Source of the DNA: JAYFRE01 sp034926235
Lineage (GTDB): Bacteria > Pseudomonadota > Alphaproteobacteria > Rhodospirillales > Magnetospirillaceae
Length of the DNA: 14,797 bases
Assembly (NCBI GenBank): GCA_034926235.1
Contig: JAYFRE010000057.1
Span: 1-14,797, forward strand
Direction: 5' to 3'
Both the position numbers and the translations under genes were made by a program. The notes under the pieces were generated by a model, which worked only from the letters and a program-made list of their open reading frames with translations, was not told the DNA's origin and made no database searches. The stretch's first letter is position 1, and every line of letters begins with the position of its first letter. This document shows positions 6,550-13,896 of the stretch, piece by piece.

Positions 6550-7896
6550 ATGCCTGACGAGCCTTTTCATAAACGCTTCCTGCCCAAAGGGTTGCTGGGC
6601 CGCTCGCTGCTGATCCTGGTGACGCCCCTGGTGCTGCTCCAACTGGTGTCGGCTTATGTCTTTTTCGGCACCCACTGGGATGTGGTGACACGGCGTCTGG
6701 CCATCGGTTTGGCCGGCGACATCCGCGCCGTCATGGATCTGATGCATGATTTCCCCGAGCCCGAGGATCAAGACCGCATCCGCGCCATCGCCCGAAACGC
6801 CATGAGCTTAAAAATCGCATTTGAACCGGACGCCATTCTCGACCAAACCGGCATGATCCGCGCCGACGCCTGGTCGGAACGCCAGGTGTCGGGGTTGGGG
6901 CTGGAAGCCAATCTGATCCAGGCGTTGAACGACCGGGTCGGAAGACCGATGTTCATCGACGCCAGAGACCGCGAGGACGAAATCGTCATCCGCATCCAAC
7001 TGTCCGACGGCGTGCTCGAGGTCGCCGCACCGCGCAAACGGCTCTACAGCTCGACGATGATCGTCTTCATCCTGTGGATGGTCGGTACCTCGCTGCTGCT
7101 AACCGGCATCGCCACCCTCTTCATGCGCAATCAGGTGCGCGCGGTGCGTCGCTTGGCCGCCGCCGCCGATCGTTTCGGCAAGGGACGCGACGTCCCCGAC
7201 TTCCATCCCGAAGGAGCCGCCGAAGTGCGTCAGGCCGCCGCCGCCTTCACCAAGATGCGCGAACGCATCAAGCGTCAGATTTCCCAGCGCACCGAAATGC
7301 TGGCCGGGGTATCCCACGATCTGCGCACGCCGCTGACCCGGATGAAGCTGCAATTGGCGATGATGGACGCCGAAGGCTCGGCCGAACTGTCCGAGGACGT
7401 CGCCGACATGGAACGCATGATCGACGGCTATCTGGCCTTCGCGCGCGGCGACGGCGCGGAAAAACTGGAACAGACCGATCTTTCAGCGTTGATCGAAAGC
7501 TGCACCGCCAAGATGCGGCGCAGCGGCGTCGATATCGATGTCCATTGTGAAGAAAAACTGATCCTGCCGCTGCGCCCTCATGCGATCGAACGCGTCCTGA
7601 CCAACCTTCTTTCCAACGCCGGACGCCATGCCCATCATGTCGCCATCCGCGCGCGCAAACGCGACGATGCAGCCGAAATTCTGATCGACGACGATGGCCC
7701 CGGCATTCCGCGCGAGCAGCGCGGCGCTGTCTTCAAACCTTTTTTCCGCCTGGAAGGATCGCGCAACCAGAGCACCGGCGGCATCGGGCTGGGCCTGACC
7801 ATCGTCCGCGATCTGGTGCGCGGCCATGGCGGCGACATCCTGCTGGAAGACAGTCCGTTGGGCGGGTTGCGCGTCCGGTTGCGCATCCCGCTTTGA
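6550..7896 (+). CDS. EnvZ-like membrane sensor histidine kinase
   Basis: Inner-membrane sensor kinase, 448 aa, probably partner of the response regulator 10 bases upstream. In order: TM1 at about 18-39; a periplasmic sensor loop of roughly 130 residues with no recognisable domain; TM2 at about 170-192; a HAMP linker at about 193-245; the dimerisation/phosphoacceptor box GVSHDLRTPLTRMKL with H256; the N box TNLLSNAGRH at 351-360; the G1 box DDDGPGIP at about 380-387; and the G2 box GGIGLGLTI at about 410-418. All catalytic motifs are intact. The start ATG 6550 was chosen because it opens just before TM1; the same frame continues upstream inside the previous gene without meaning. There is no strong ribosome-binding site, so translation may be coupled to the upstream gene. 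Bases 7897-8009, between this gene and the converging regulator, show no convincing terminator. Confidence 0.94.
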   Translation: MPDEPFHKRFLPKGLLGRSLLILVTPLVLLQLVSAYVFFGTHWDVVTRRLAIGLAGDIRAVMDLMHDFPEPEDQDRIRAIARNAMSLKIAFEPDAILDQTGMIRADAWSERQVSGLGLEANLIQALNDRVGRPMFIDARDREDEIVIRIQLSDGVLEVAAPRKRLYSSTMIVFILWMVGTSLLLTGIATLFMRNQVRAVRRLAAAADRFGKGRDVPDFHPEGAAEVRQAAAAFTKMRERIKRQISQRTEMLAGVSHDLRTPLTRMKLQLAMMDAEGSAELSEDVADMERMIDGYLAFARGDGAEKLEQTDLSALIESCTAKMRRSGVDIDVHCEEKLILPLRPHAIERVLTNLLSNAGRHAHHVAIRARKRDDAAEILIDDDGPGIPREQRGAVFKPFFRLEGSRNQSTGGIGLGLTIVRDLVRGHGGDILLEDSPLGGLRVRLRIPL

Positions 7897-8009
7897 ATCT
7901 CGGCGAAGATATCGTCCGCTTTCTATCCGCTGACTTTCCCGCTGTTTCCCATCTCCGTTCAAAAGACGGGTCTTTGGATCGGGCCCGCGATGGCTCTAAC
8001 GATGCCAGG

Positions 8010-8936
8010 CTATTGCTCGATTCCCAATGCCGAGATCACCCGCTCGCGCCGGGTCAGGGCCTGGGTGGCCGCGTCACCCATGACCGCGACACAGGCATTG
8101 ATCAGACATTCGGCGCAGACGACGAAAGCCGCCATGCTGTTGGACAAGAAGCTGGAGCGGTGCGGCACGAACAGCGCGATATCGGCGGGTGCGACCAAAG
8201 GCGAGGATGAGCGATCGGTCAGCGCCAGCACGCGCAAGCCCAGGGATTTCCCCACCACACCGACATCGATCACCTCGTTGGTATAGGGCGCGCAACTGGC
8301 CACGATCAGCAGATCGTTTTCCGCCATCGCCGCCAGCCCTTCCGCCGTGCCCAGCCGCGGCGCATCCAGCAGCGCCACGTCCGAGCGGACCAGCGACAGG
8401 CCATAGACCAAGAAGCTGGCCAGGGCGTGGAATTGCCGCACGCCATGGATACGCACACGGGGAGCCGCCACGATCATCGCGGCGGCGGCGGCCAGGATGC
8501 CGGGATTAAGCCGGTCCAGCAGCGCATCGACATTGGTGCGGTTTTCCCGGATCAGCCTTTCGGTCCGTTCGGCCATGCCGCCGTCGCGGTCCGCGATGAC
8601 CTGCCGCGCCTGATTGACATAGAAAGCTCCGGGCGGATTGGCCCCCTTTTCCAGCAGCACGTCCTGGAACGCGCCGAACCCGGCATAGCCGAGCGATCGC
8701 GCCAGCCGCGTCACCGTCGAAGGATGCACCTTGAGCCGCTGCGCCAGGGTGGTGATCGACCGCAAGGCGGGATCGCCCGGCATTTCCAGGATACCGGCCA
8801 AGGCTTCCTGCGCTTTGCGTCCGATATAGGCCGGGGCCTCGCCCCGCGTCATGGCGACCGACAGCGCCCGCAGCGCGTCCAAACTGGCGGGCGGATGAGG
8901 CGGCCGGGATCTAGGGCCAGGATTCCGTGACGTCAT
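8010..8936 (-). CDS. RpiR/MurR-family transcriptional regulator (HTH + SIS)
   Basis: A 308-aa regulator with the two-domain RpiR layout. The N-terminal helix-turn-helix is at about 55-90 (SITTLAQRLKVHPSTVTRLARSLGY). The SIS domain, which in this family binds sugar phosphates or related ligands, covers about 125-285 and contains the conserved stretch LLIVASCAPYTNEVIDV. ATG 8936 has GGTGA 8 bases upstream; the ATG at 8951 would add five residues (MVKAG) but has no well-placed ribosome-binding site. The start lies 26 bases inside the end of the C45 hydrolase gene, so it is the last gene of the gln operon and a likely local regulator. The ligand need not be a sugar phosphate given this context. 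Confidence 0.92.
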   Translation of the reverse strand: MTSRNPGPRSRPPHPPASLDALRALSVAMTRGEAPAYIGRKAQEALAGILEMPGDPALRSITTLAQRLKVHPSTVTRLARSLGYAGFGAFQDVLLEKGANPPGAFYVNQARQVIADRDGGMAERTERLIRENRTNVDALLDRLNPGILAAAAAMIVAAPRVRIHGVRQFHALASFLVYGLSLVRSDVALLDAPRLGTAEGLAAMAENDLLIVASCAPYTNEVIDVGVVGKSLGLRVLALTDRSSSPLVAPADIALFVPHRSSFLSNSMAAFVVCAECLINACVAVMGDAATQALTRRERVISALGIEQ

Positions 8937-9921
8937 GCCCGCTTTCACCATCTCTTATCGTCGCACGCAACCATACATGACGATCATCTATCCGTAGCTG
9001 GACGCTGGCCAATGTATTCTCCTCGTCCGGATCGTCCGGTGAATCACGGAAAATCGGCAACGCGCCCGTCTTGTCGCACAAGATATGGAAGGGAGAGCGC
9101 AGTCCCAGCCGCAGCAAATCTTCGCCACGTTCCTGCCGGGCGCGGGAAGACTCCGTCACACGCTGCGCGAGCCCCAGGCGCAAGGCATGGTTGGCATGCG
9201 CCTGCGCTTCCCTCACCGGATGGACGGAAATCCGCCCGCCGCCGAATTCGACACTAAGCAGACGGCGTTCGCCTTTTCGCGCCAAGGCGAGATGGAAGCC
9301 GCCGCTCTCGGGTTCTACGCCGATTGCGGCCAATGCATCGGTCAGGGTTTCGGCGGCCAGAACCGCCCGCGATAGAACCATGCGCGGTATGCAGGGCCTC
9401 ACGCCCAAAAGACGCAGATTATTGACGGTCTGCGCCAATCCGGCCTGGGTGATGGCGAAGGTGTGTCCGGCGATAGAGCCCGGATAGCAGAAGACGCTGA
9501 CGCCGGGGCGCTCGTGGTCCTGGATCAGGGCCAAAAAACAATGGCCGCGCAAAGCCGGCAGCCCGTCTTCATTATGCCCCAGCCGGTTGCTCCACCGGCC
9601 AGGCAGCATGACGCTGGTGCAGCCGTCGGGGACCGAGGCAAGCAGATCGCCCCGGCAATTCCAGGCAAAGATATCCGCCAGCGGCAGATCCAGCCCTTCG
9701 GCCAGACCGGCGATTTCTTCCCAGATCCAAGGAAAACGGGCGCGCGTCGCCTCAGCCATGCGTTCCAAGCTTTCGGCGTGCCGCGCATCGGTGACCTCGC
9801 GCCACAGCGCCCCGCCGACGACATGGGCCCCAAAGGCCGCGCGACCCCGTTCCCCCAGAATCCGGCCGATGGTCCGCGACGGCCCGGCAGCCGCGACCCG
9901 GACGTCGGCGTCACTGGACAT
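8911..9921 (-). CDS. C45-family self-processing acyltransferase/hydrolase
   Basis: A 336-aa protein of the acyl-CoA:6-aminopenicillanate acyltransferase (peptidase C45) superfamily. These Ntn enzymes cleave themselves just before a Cys that becomes the N-terminal nucleophile, then hydrolyse or transfer acyl groups on amide bonds. The expected nucleophile is C101 in DGCTSVML, close to Cys103 of the fungal enzyme. The conserved downstream LGHNEDG, the Gly-rich GSIAGHTFAITQAGLAQTVNNL and HANHAL are also present. No signal peptide is visible, so it acts in the cytoplasm. ATG 9921 overlaps the end of glnQ by 11 bases and has AAGGAG about 10 bases upstream; longer readings run far into glnQ. The context suggests it processes an imported N-acyl or amide compound. 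The substrate is unknown. Confidence 0.85.
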   Translation of the reverse strand: MSSDADVRVAAAGPSRTIGRILGERGRAAFGAHVVGGALWREVTDARHAESLERMAEATRARFPWIWEEIAGLAEGLDLPLADIFAWNCRGDLLASVPDGCTSVMLPGRWSNRLGHNEDGLPALRGHCFLALIQDHERPGVSVFCYPGSIAGHTFAITQAGLAQTVNNLRLLGVRPCIPRMVLSRAVLAAETLTDALAAIGVEPESGGFHLALARKGERRLLSVEFGGGRISVHPVREAQAHANHALRLGLAQRVTESSRARQERGEDLLRLGLRSPFHILCDKTGALPIFRDSPDDPDEENTLASVQLRIDDRHVWLRATIRDGESGHDVTESWP

Positions 9922-10639
9922 AATGCAGAAACTCCTTGAGCCGGTCGTTCGGCGGGTTGGCAAGGATGTCGCGGGGATCGCCATCGACCGCGATCTGGCC
10001 ATGTTCCATGAACACCAGACGCGACCCTACCTGCCGCGCGAACGGCATTTCATGTGTAACCACAACCATGGTCATGCCTTCGGCGGCTAGATCGCGCATC
10101 ACATTCAGAACCTCGTTCTTCAGTTCCGGATCAAGCGCCGAAGTTGGTTCGTCGAACAGCATCACCTTGGGCCGGACCGCCAATGCGCGCGCGATGGCGA
10201 CTCGCTGCTGCTGACCGCCGGACAGTTCCGACGGGTAATGATCAGCCCGGTCGGCCAGACCGACTTTGGCCAGCAGTTCGCGGGCAATGCCGCAGGATTC
10301 CGCCCGTGATGCGCCGCGCACCCGCCGGGGACCGAAAGCGACATTGTCGAGCGCGGTCATCTGCGGGAACAAATTGAATTGCTGGAAGACCATGCCCGCT
10401 TCCTGGCGTATCGCGCGCAAGCTGCCACCACTACCCAGAACGCTTCGCCCATCAACCAGCAGATCGCCCTCGGAAATCATCTCCAACCCGTTGATGCAGC
10501 GCAACAGGGTGGATTTTCCCGACCCCGACGGCCCGATCAGAACCACGACCTGACCCTGATCGATATCCAGGCTGACGCGGTCCAGAACCACGAGATCTCC
10601 GAAGAATTTCGATACCTTGCGGAATTGGATGATGCTCAC
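9911..10639 (-). CDS. glnQ: Glutamine-type amino-acid ABC transporter, ATP-binding protein
   Basis: Cytoplasmic ATPase of a polar amino-acid importer, 242 aa, the usual GlnQ length. Walker A GPSGSGKS is at 36-43, the Q-loop at VFQQFNLFP (about 84-92), the signature LSGGQQQR at 139-146, Walker B MLFDEP at 160-165, the D-loop SALD, and switch H196 in VTHE. Long stretches such as RELLAKVGLA and HYPSELSGGQQQRVAIARALAV read like E. coli GlnQ from memory. The start is GTG 10639, overlapping the TGA of the permease gene by 4 bases (GTGA), with AGGA just upstream, so translation is probably coupled. The C45 hydrolase gene overlaps its 3' end. Confidence 0.95.
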   Translation of the reverse strand: MSIIQFRKVSKFFGDLVVLDRVSLDIDQGQVVVLIGPSGSGKSTLLRCINGLEMISEGDLLVDGRSVLGSGGSLRAIRQEAGMVFQQFNLFPQMTALDNVAFGPRRVRGASRAESCGIARELLAKVGLADRADHYPSELSGGQQQRVAIARALAVRPKVMLFDEPTSALDPELKNEVLNVMRDLAAEGMTMVVVTHEMPFARQVGSRLVFMEHGQIAVDGDPRDILANPPNDRLKEFLHYVQ

Positions 10640-11292
10640 AGGATCCTCATACGCTTTTCGGTGACCTTTAAGATCACGGACAGGGTGCCGGTCATCAGCA
10701 GATAGAACACCGCCACGGCGGTCCAGATCTCCACGGCGCGGAAATTCGCCGCCATGATTTCCTGTCCGGTCCGGGTCAGCTCGCCGACGCCGATGACGAT
10801 GAAGAGCGACGTGTCCTTCAGGCTGACGATCATCTGGTTGCCCAAGGGCGGGATCAGCCGCCGGAAAGCCAGTGGCCCGACGACATACAAGATCACCTTC
10901 CAGCGTGGCAGGCCCAGGGCCAGCGCCGCCTCGGTCAGACCACGGCTGACGGATAACACCGCGCCACGCACGATCTCGGCGATATAGGCCCCGGCATTGA
11001 CGACGATGGCCAGCACCGCCGCCCAGAAAGGATCGATGCGAATGTTGGCCAGGATCGGCAGGGCGAAATAAAGGAACATCACCTGAACCACGATCGGCGT
11101 GCCGCGGATCAACTCGATATAGACGAACGCCACCGCATTCAGCAGTGGGCCGCCATTGGCGCGCATCAGGCCGGCGGCGGCGCCCAGGAAAATACCGCCG
11201 ACCAAGCCCAGGACGGTAATCAGGACCGTCATCTTGGCGCCGTCGATCAATTGCGGCATGTATTGGGCTATAACCGACCAGTCGATATCCAT
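10636..11292 (-). CDS. glnP: Glutamine-type amino-acid ABC transporter, permease
   Basis: Inner-membrane subunit of the importer, 218 aa, nearly the same length as E. coli GlnP (219). It has about five hydrophobic segments: TM near 18-40, 52-75, 85-105, 150-170 and 185-205. The EAA loop that docks on the ATPase is at LTEAALALGLPRWKVILYVV followed by PLAFRRLIPPLGNQ. Stretches such as RGTPIVVQVMFLYFALP, AYIAEIVRGAVLS and KDTSLFIVIGVGELTR closely resemble E. coli GlnP as I recall it. ATG 11292 has GGGAGG at about 6 bases; a longer reading from 11346 is not supported. A single permease gene implies a homodimer. Confidence 0.94.
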   Translation of the reverse strand: MDIDWSVIAQYMPQLIDGAKMTVLITVLGLVGGIFLGAAAGLMRANGGPLLNAVAFVYIELIRGTPIVVQVMFLYFALPILANIRIDPFWAAVLAIVVNAGAYIAEIVRGAVLSVSRGLTEAALALGLPRWKVILYVVGPLAFRRLIPPLGNQMIVSLKDTSLFIVIGVGELTRTGQEIMAANFRAVEIWTAVAVFYLLMTGTLSVILKVTEKRMRIL

Positions 11293-11361
11293 ATCGGACC
11301 TCCCGCCATAAAATCTTGGGGAGGAGAATTGGAGCTCCTCCCCCACCCGATCCGACCGGCC

Positions 11362-12102
11362 TTACTTAGCCGGGGCGGTTCCGAACCATTTCACATAGAT
11401 CGCGTCGTAGCGCCCGTCGGCCTTCATCTTGGCTAACGCCTCATTGACCTTGGCCACCAAAGGGCTGCCCTTGGGAAAACCGATGCCGTATTGGTGCGCC
11501 ATCATCTGCGTACCCACGCTCTTGACCGCGCCCTTGCCGGCAGTGGCGATGTAATAGAGGACGTTGGGCGTATCATGCATCGCCGCATCAACCCGGCCCG
11601 TGCGCAGTTCCAGATAGGCGTTGTCGACATTGGGGAACAGACGCAAGGTCGTATCCTTGAAATGCTCCTTGGCGTAGTCGGCGGCCGAGGTGCCGGTCTT
11701 CACCGCCAGGGTCTTGCCCTTCAGATCCTCGACGCCCTTGATCGCGCTGTCCGTCGGCACCATCAGCAGAAAGCCGCTGTCGTAATAGCCGTCCGAAAAA
11801 TCGATCACCTTCTTGCGCTCGTCCTTGATGGTGATTCCGGCCAGGGCGACATCGATCTGTTTGGTCTGCAAAGCGGGGATGATGCCGCTGAAATCCATCG
11901 GCCGCAGTTCGTAATCGAGCTTCAGCTCCTTGGCGATGGCGTCCCACATATCGACATCAAAGCCGACATAGACTCCGTCCTGTTTGAATTCAAACGGAAC
12001 GAACGCCGTATCCGTGGCAACGATCACCTTATCCGCCGCCATGGCCGAACCCGCGCTCAGCGCGATGAATCCGGCCGTCACCCATTTAAGGAAACATTTC
12101 AT
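11362..12102 (-). CDS. glnH: Glutamine-binding periplasmic protein
   Basis: Periplasmic solute-binding protein of the importer, 246 aa. A signal peptide (KCFLKW, then a hydrophobic core, cleavage after AMA at about residue 22) leads to ADKVIVATDTAFVPFEF. The mature protein closely matches E. coli GlnH from memory, including VGFDVDMWDAIAKELKLDYE, MDFSGIIPALQTK and DERKKVIDFSDGYY. The residues that hold glutamine in GlnH have counterparts: D31, F34, F71, T91, R96, K135, H176 and D177. The Gly119 counterpart is Ser139 (KTGTSAAD). Glutamine is therefore the likely ligand, though a related amino acid is possible. ATG 12102 has AAGGAGG at ideal spacing; a 67-residue upstream extension in frame has no merit. 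It is the first gene of the operon. Confidence 0.94.
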   Translation of the reverse strand: MKCFLKWVTAGFIALSAGSAMAADKVIVATDTAFVPFEFKQDGVYVGFDVDMWDAIAKELKLDYELRPMDFSGIIPALQTKQIDVALAGITIKDERKKVIDFSDGYYDSGFLLMVPTDSAIKGVEDLKGKTLAVKTGTSAADYAKEHFKDTTLRLFPNVDNAYLELRTGRVDAAMHDTPNVLYYIATAGKGAVKSVGTQMMAHQYGIGFPKGSPLVAKVNEALAKMKADGRYDAIYVKWFGTAPAK

Positions 12103-12137
12103 CTGGCCCTCCTTGAACGATTGAGACGCGCGACATT

Positions 12138-12186
12138 TTTGCATGACCACGCAAAGCGCAAATACGTTTGCACAAAAAATGCTCAA
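12138..12186 (-). promoter_or_regulatory. Candidate glnH operon promoter and operator cluster
   Basis: Four copies of the pentamer TTTGC/GCAAA lie at 12138-12142, 12151-12155, 12158-12162 and 12167-12171. The last two form a perfect inverted repeat GCAAA-TACG-TTTGC. Read leftward, a -35-like TTGAGC (12181-12186) and a -10-like TATTTG (12159-12164) are spaced 16 bases apart, placing the inverted repeat on the -10. That is the position expected of a repressor operator, possibly for the RpiR-type regulator of the operon. No good sigma-54 (GG-N10-GC) element was found. The promoter call is weak; the repeats are clear. Confidence 0.35.
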
Positions 12187-12274
12187 ATGCAATATCTGCC
12201 TAAAAATGAGTCTCTCTTGGGGCGGAGTGAAGAGGACATGACGACCAACCGCCATTTCCTCCTGCCGAATCAAG

Positions 12275-12297
12275 GGGAAAGGCGTCCAAGGACGCCC
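12275..12297 (-). terminator. Hairpin after dgt
   Basis: Downstream of the dgt stop on the - strand, GGCGTCC pairs with GGACGCC (12281-12287 and 12290-12296) and is followed by TTTCCCC. The stem is perfect but the T-tract is short. It separates dgt from the glnH promoter region. The rest of 12187-12348 holds no gene I can support. Confidence 0.5.
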
Positions 12298-12348
12298 GTT
12301 CACCAGGAAAGGCGCGGGTAAAAGAGCGGGGCTGAAGCGCTTTTCGGG

Positions 12349-13716
12349 TCAGGTTCCCGATAGCATCCGCGAAATACGGAGCGCATAGCGATCCGTCATG
12401 CCGGAGGTAAAATCCGCGAGCGCGTGGAGTGCGCCTTCGGCATCCGCAATATCCCTCAAATCCAGGGAAAGCGCCCGCACGAGCTGCTGCGAATGAGACG
12501 AAAGCCCCTGGGCGTTCCATTCGTTTCGGGCCAAATCCTCATAGACGGGCAGAACGCCCGACATGACATTGGCGATGATCCGATGGCCGGAAATTTCCAA
12601 CTCGGTTTTGCGCGGGGCGGTGAAAACCCGTTCGCGAGCCATCGTCCTGATCGTGCTAAACGCCTCGCCGAGACGACTGCTGCCGACCAAATCCTTTGAA
12701 AACACCCCCTGCATGATCGGCTCGTAATGGGCCATGAAGGTATCGATGCAGGCCTTTATGGCGTTGCCGATGCCCTGGGCGCGCAGATAGGCGATTTTCT
12801 CGGCCTCCGTCATGCCCGCCATCATCTGTTTGGACGGCTCAGCCACAGCCTCCAGGCATTTTTCTACCGCCTCGAACGGCAATTCTCCCGTGGTGAAGGC
12901 GTCTTCCATATCGACGATGTTGTAGGTGATGTCGTCTGCGGCCTCCATCAGGAAGACCAGGGGATGGCGCGCCCAGAACCGGGCTGTCCCCCGCTCCATC
13001 TCGGGCAGGTCGAGCGTGCGGGCCGTTTCCGCGAATTGGGGCAGATCGGAATGGAATATCCCGAATTTCTTCAACCCGATATAAGGGGGACCTTCTCGCC
13101 GCGCGCCGATGAGGGCTTTTCGATCCGCCGCTGCCACCGGATATTTGGTGAAAGCCCCCAGCGTCGCCTTGGCCAGCCGCATTCCACCTTCACCGCGATA
13201 CATCTCCAGCCGGGTCAGGATGCGGAATCCTTGAGCGTTGCCCTCGAACGCCTCGAATTCAGGATGGAGGTCCGGGGATAGATCCGCAATCAGACCCTGA
13301 TTCGCAGCAATCCGGTCAGAAAACCAGGCCCGCATCGCCTCCTCGCCGGAATGACCGAAGGGCGGGTTGCCGATGTCATGCGCGACGCAGGCCGCCTGCA
13401 CGATATCGGCCAGATCATGGATCCGGGATTCGTTGATTTCGCCCCTTTCAGCCAGGCGGAGCCCCACTCCCATGGCGAGCGAGCGGCCCACGCTGCTGAC
13501 CTCGACCGAATGGATCAGACGATGATGAACATGGTCGTTTTCATAAAGCGGCTGCACCTGGGTCTTGTTGGCCAGACGCCGGAACGGAGCCGAAAAGACG
13601 ATCCGGTCATGATCCTGCACGAAGACCGAACGTCCCCGGTCCTGCGCAACCGGCGAACCGCCGAGCCGTTGCGCCGAAAGAAGTGTCGCCCAGTGCATCC
13701 GGGGGCCTGTATCCAT
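12349..13716 (-). CDS. dgt: Deoxyguanosinetriphosphate triphosphohydrolase
   Basis: HD-superfamily enzyme that hydrolyses dGTP (or dNTPs) to the deoxynucleoside and tripolyphosphate, controlling dNTP pools. The 455-aa protein carries the metal site as H69 (RLIHSVEV), H113-D114 (AHDIGNPPFGH) and D261 or D262 (LMEAADDITY). Conserved RRLANKTQVQPL and FEGNAQGFRI match E. coli Dgt. It is shorter than E. coli Dgt (505 aa) but covers the whole catalytic core. ATG 13716 has CGGAG 7 bases upstream; an in-frame GTG at 13761 with AAGGAG only 3 bases before it is an alternative that adds 15 residues. A DnaA G-box overlaps that GTG. It is divergent from bioM. Confidence 0.92.
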   Translation of the reverse strand: MDTGPRMHWATLLSAQRLGGSPVAQDRGRSVFVQDHDRIVFSAPFRRLANKTQVQPLYENDHVHHRLIHSVEVSSVGRSLAMGVGLRLAERGEINESRIHDLADIVQAACVAHDIGNPPFGHSGEEAMRAWFSDRIAANQGLIADLSPDLHPEFEAFEGNAQGFRILTRLEMYRGEGGMRLAKATLGAFTKYPVAAADRKALIGARREGPPYIGLKKFGIFHSDLPQFAETARTLDLPEMERGTARFWARHPLVFLMEAADDITYNIVDMEDAFTTGELPFEAVEKCLEAVAEPSKQMMAGMTEAEKIAYLRAQGIGNAIKACIDTFMAHYEPIMQGVFSKDLVGSSRLGEAFSTIRTMARERVFTAPRKTELEISGHRIIANVMSGVLPVYEDLARNEWNAQGLSSHSQQLVRALSLDLRDIADAEGALHALADFTSGMTDRYALRISRMLSGT

Positions 13717-13753
13717 GCCCGTTCTCCGTCTCCAAGCAAACGCTTCTAGAGTA

Positions 13754-13762
13754 TGATCCACA
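13754..13762 (+). promoter_or_regulatory. DnaA G-box (TGATCCACA) upstream of dgt
   Basis: Exact match to the G-box form of the DnaA site described at the Caulobacter origin, one base from the standard TTATCCACA. It lies 38 bases upstream of the preferred dgt ATG in the dgt-bioM gap (13717-13896). The match is clear; regulation of dgt by DnaA is inference. Nothing else in this gap is convincing apart from the bioM ribosome-binding site. Confidence 0.35.
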
Positions 13763-13885
13763 AACTCCTTGAAGCACCAGCGCGGCCGCTATCCCCGTGG
13801 AACCGGCTTTCGTGGAAAAGGGACCCCGCACATGTTCCGGTTTTTCTTTTCCGGCTTTAAGCGATATACCGCCCGGAGAGATGCG

Positions 13886-13890
13886 GGAGG
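13886..13890 (+). promoter_or_regulatory. Strong ribosome-binding site for bioM, deciding a CTG start
   Basis: GGAGG (13886-13890 within GCGGGAGGAA) sits 6 bases before CTG 13897. This is ideal spacing and points to CTG as initiator of the ATPase gene. No ATG, GTG or TTG in the right frame exists between the in-frame stop TAA (13858-13860) and GTG 13945. Confidence 0.6.
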
Positions 13891-13896
13891 AAAAAG

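Noticed and set aside
7897..8009. Terminator between the converging kinase and RpiR genes
   Set aside because: The only hairpin (AAAGA/TCTTT near 7963-7976) is short and AT-rich with no proper T-tract after it.
12103..12240. Sigma-54 promoter for the glutamine operon
   Set aside because: The nearest GG/GC pair (in the GGCAGATATTGC stretch on the - strand) has spacing 8, not 10.
12103..12303. 67-residue N-terminal extension of glnH
   Set aside because: The signal peptide starts at ATG 12102 with an ideal ribosome-binding site; the extension covers the promoter region.
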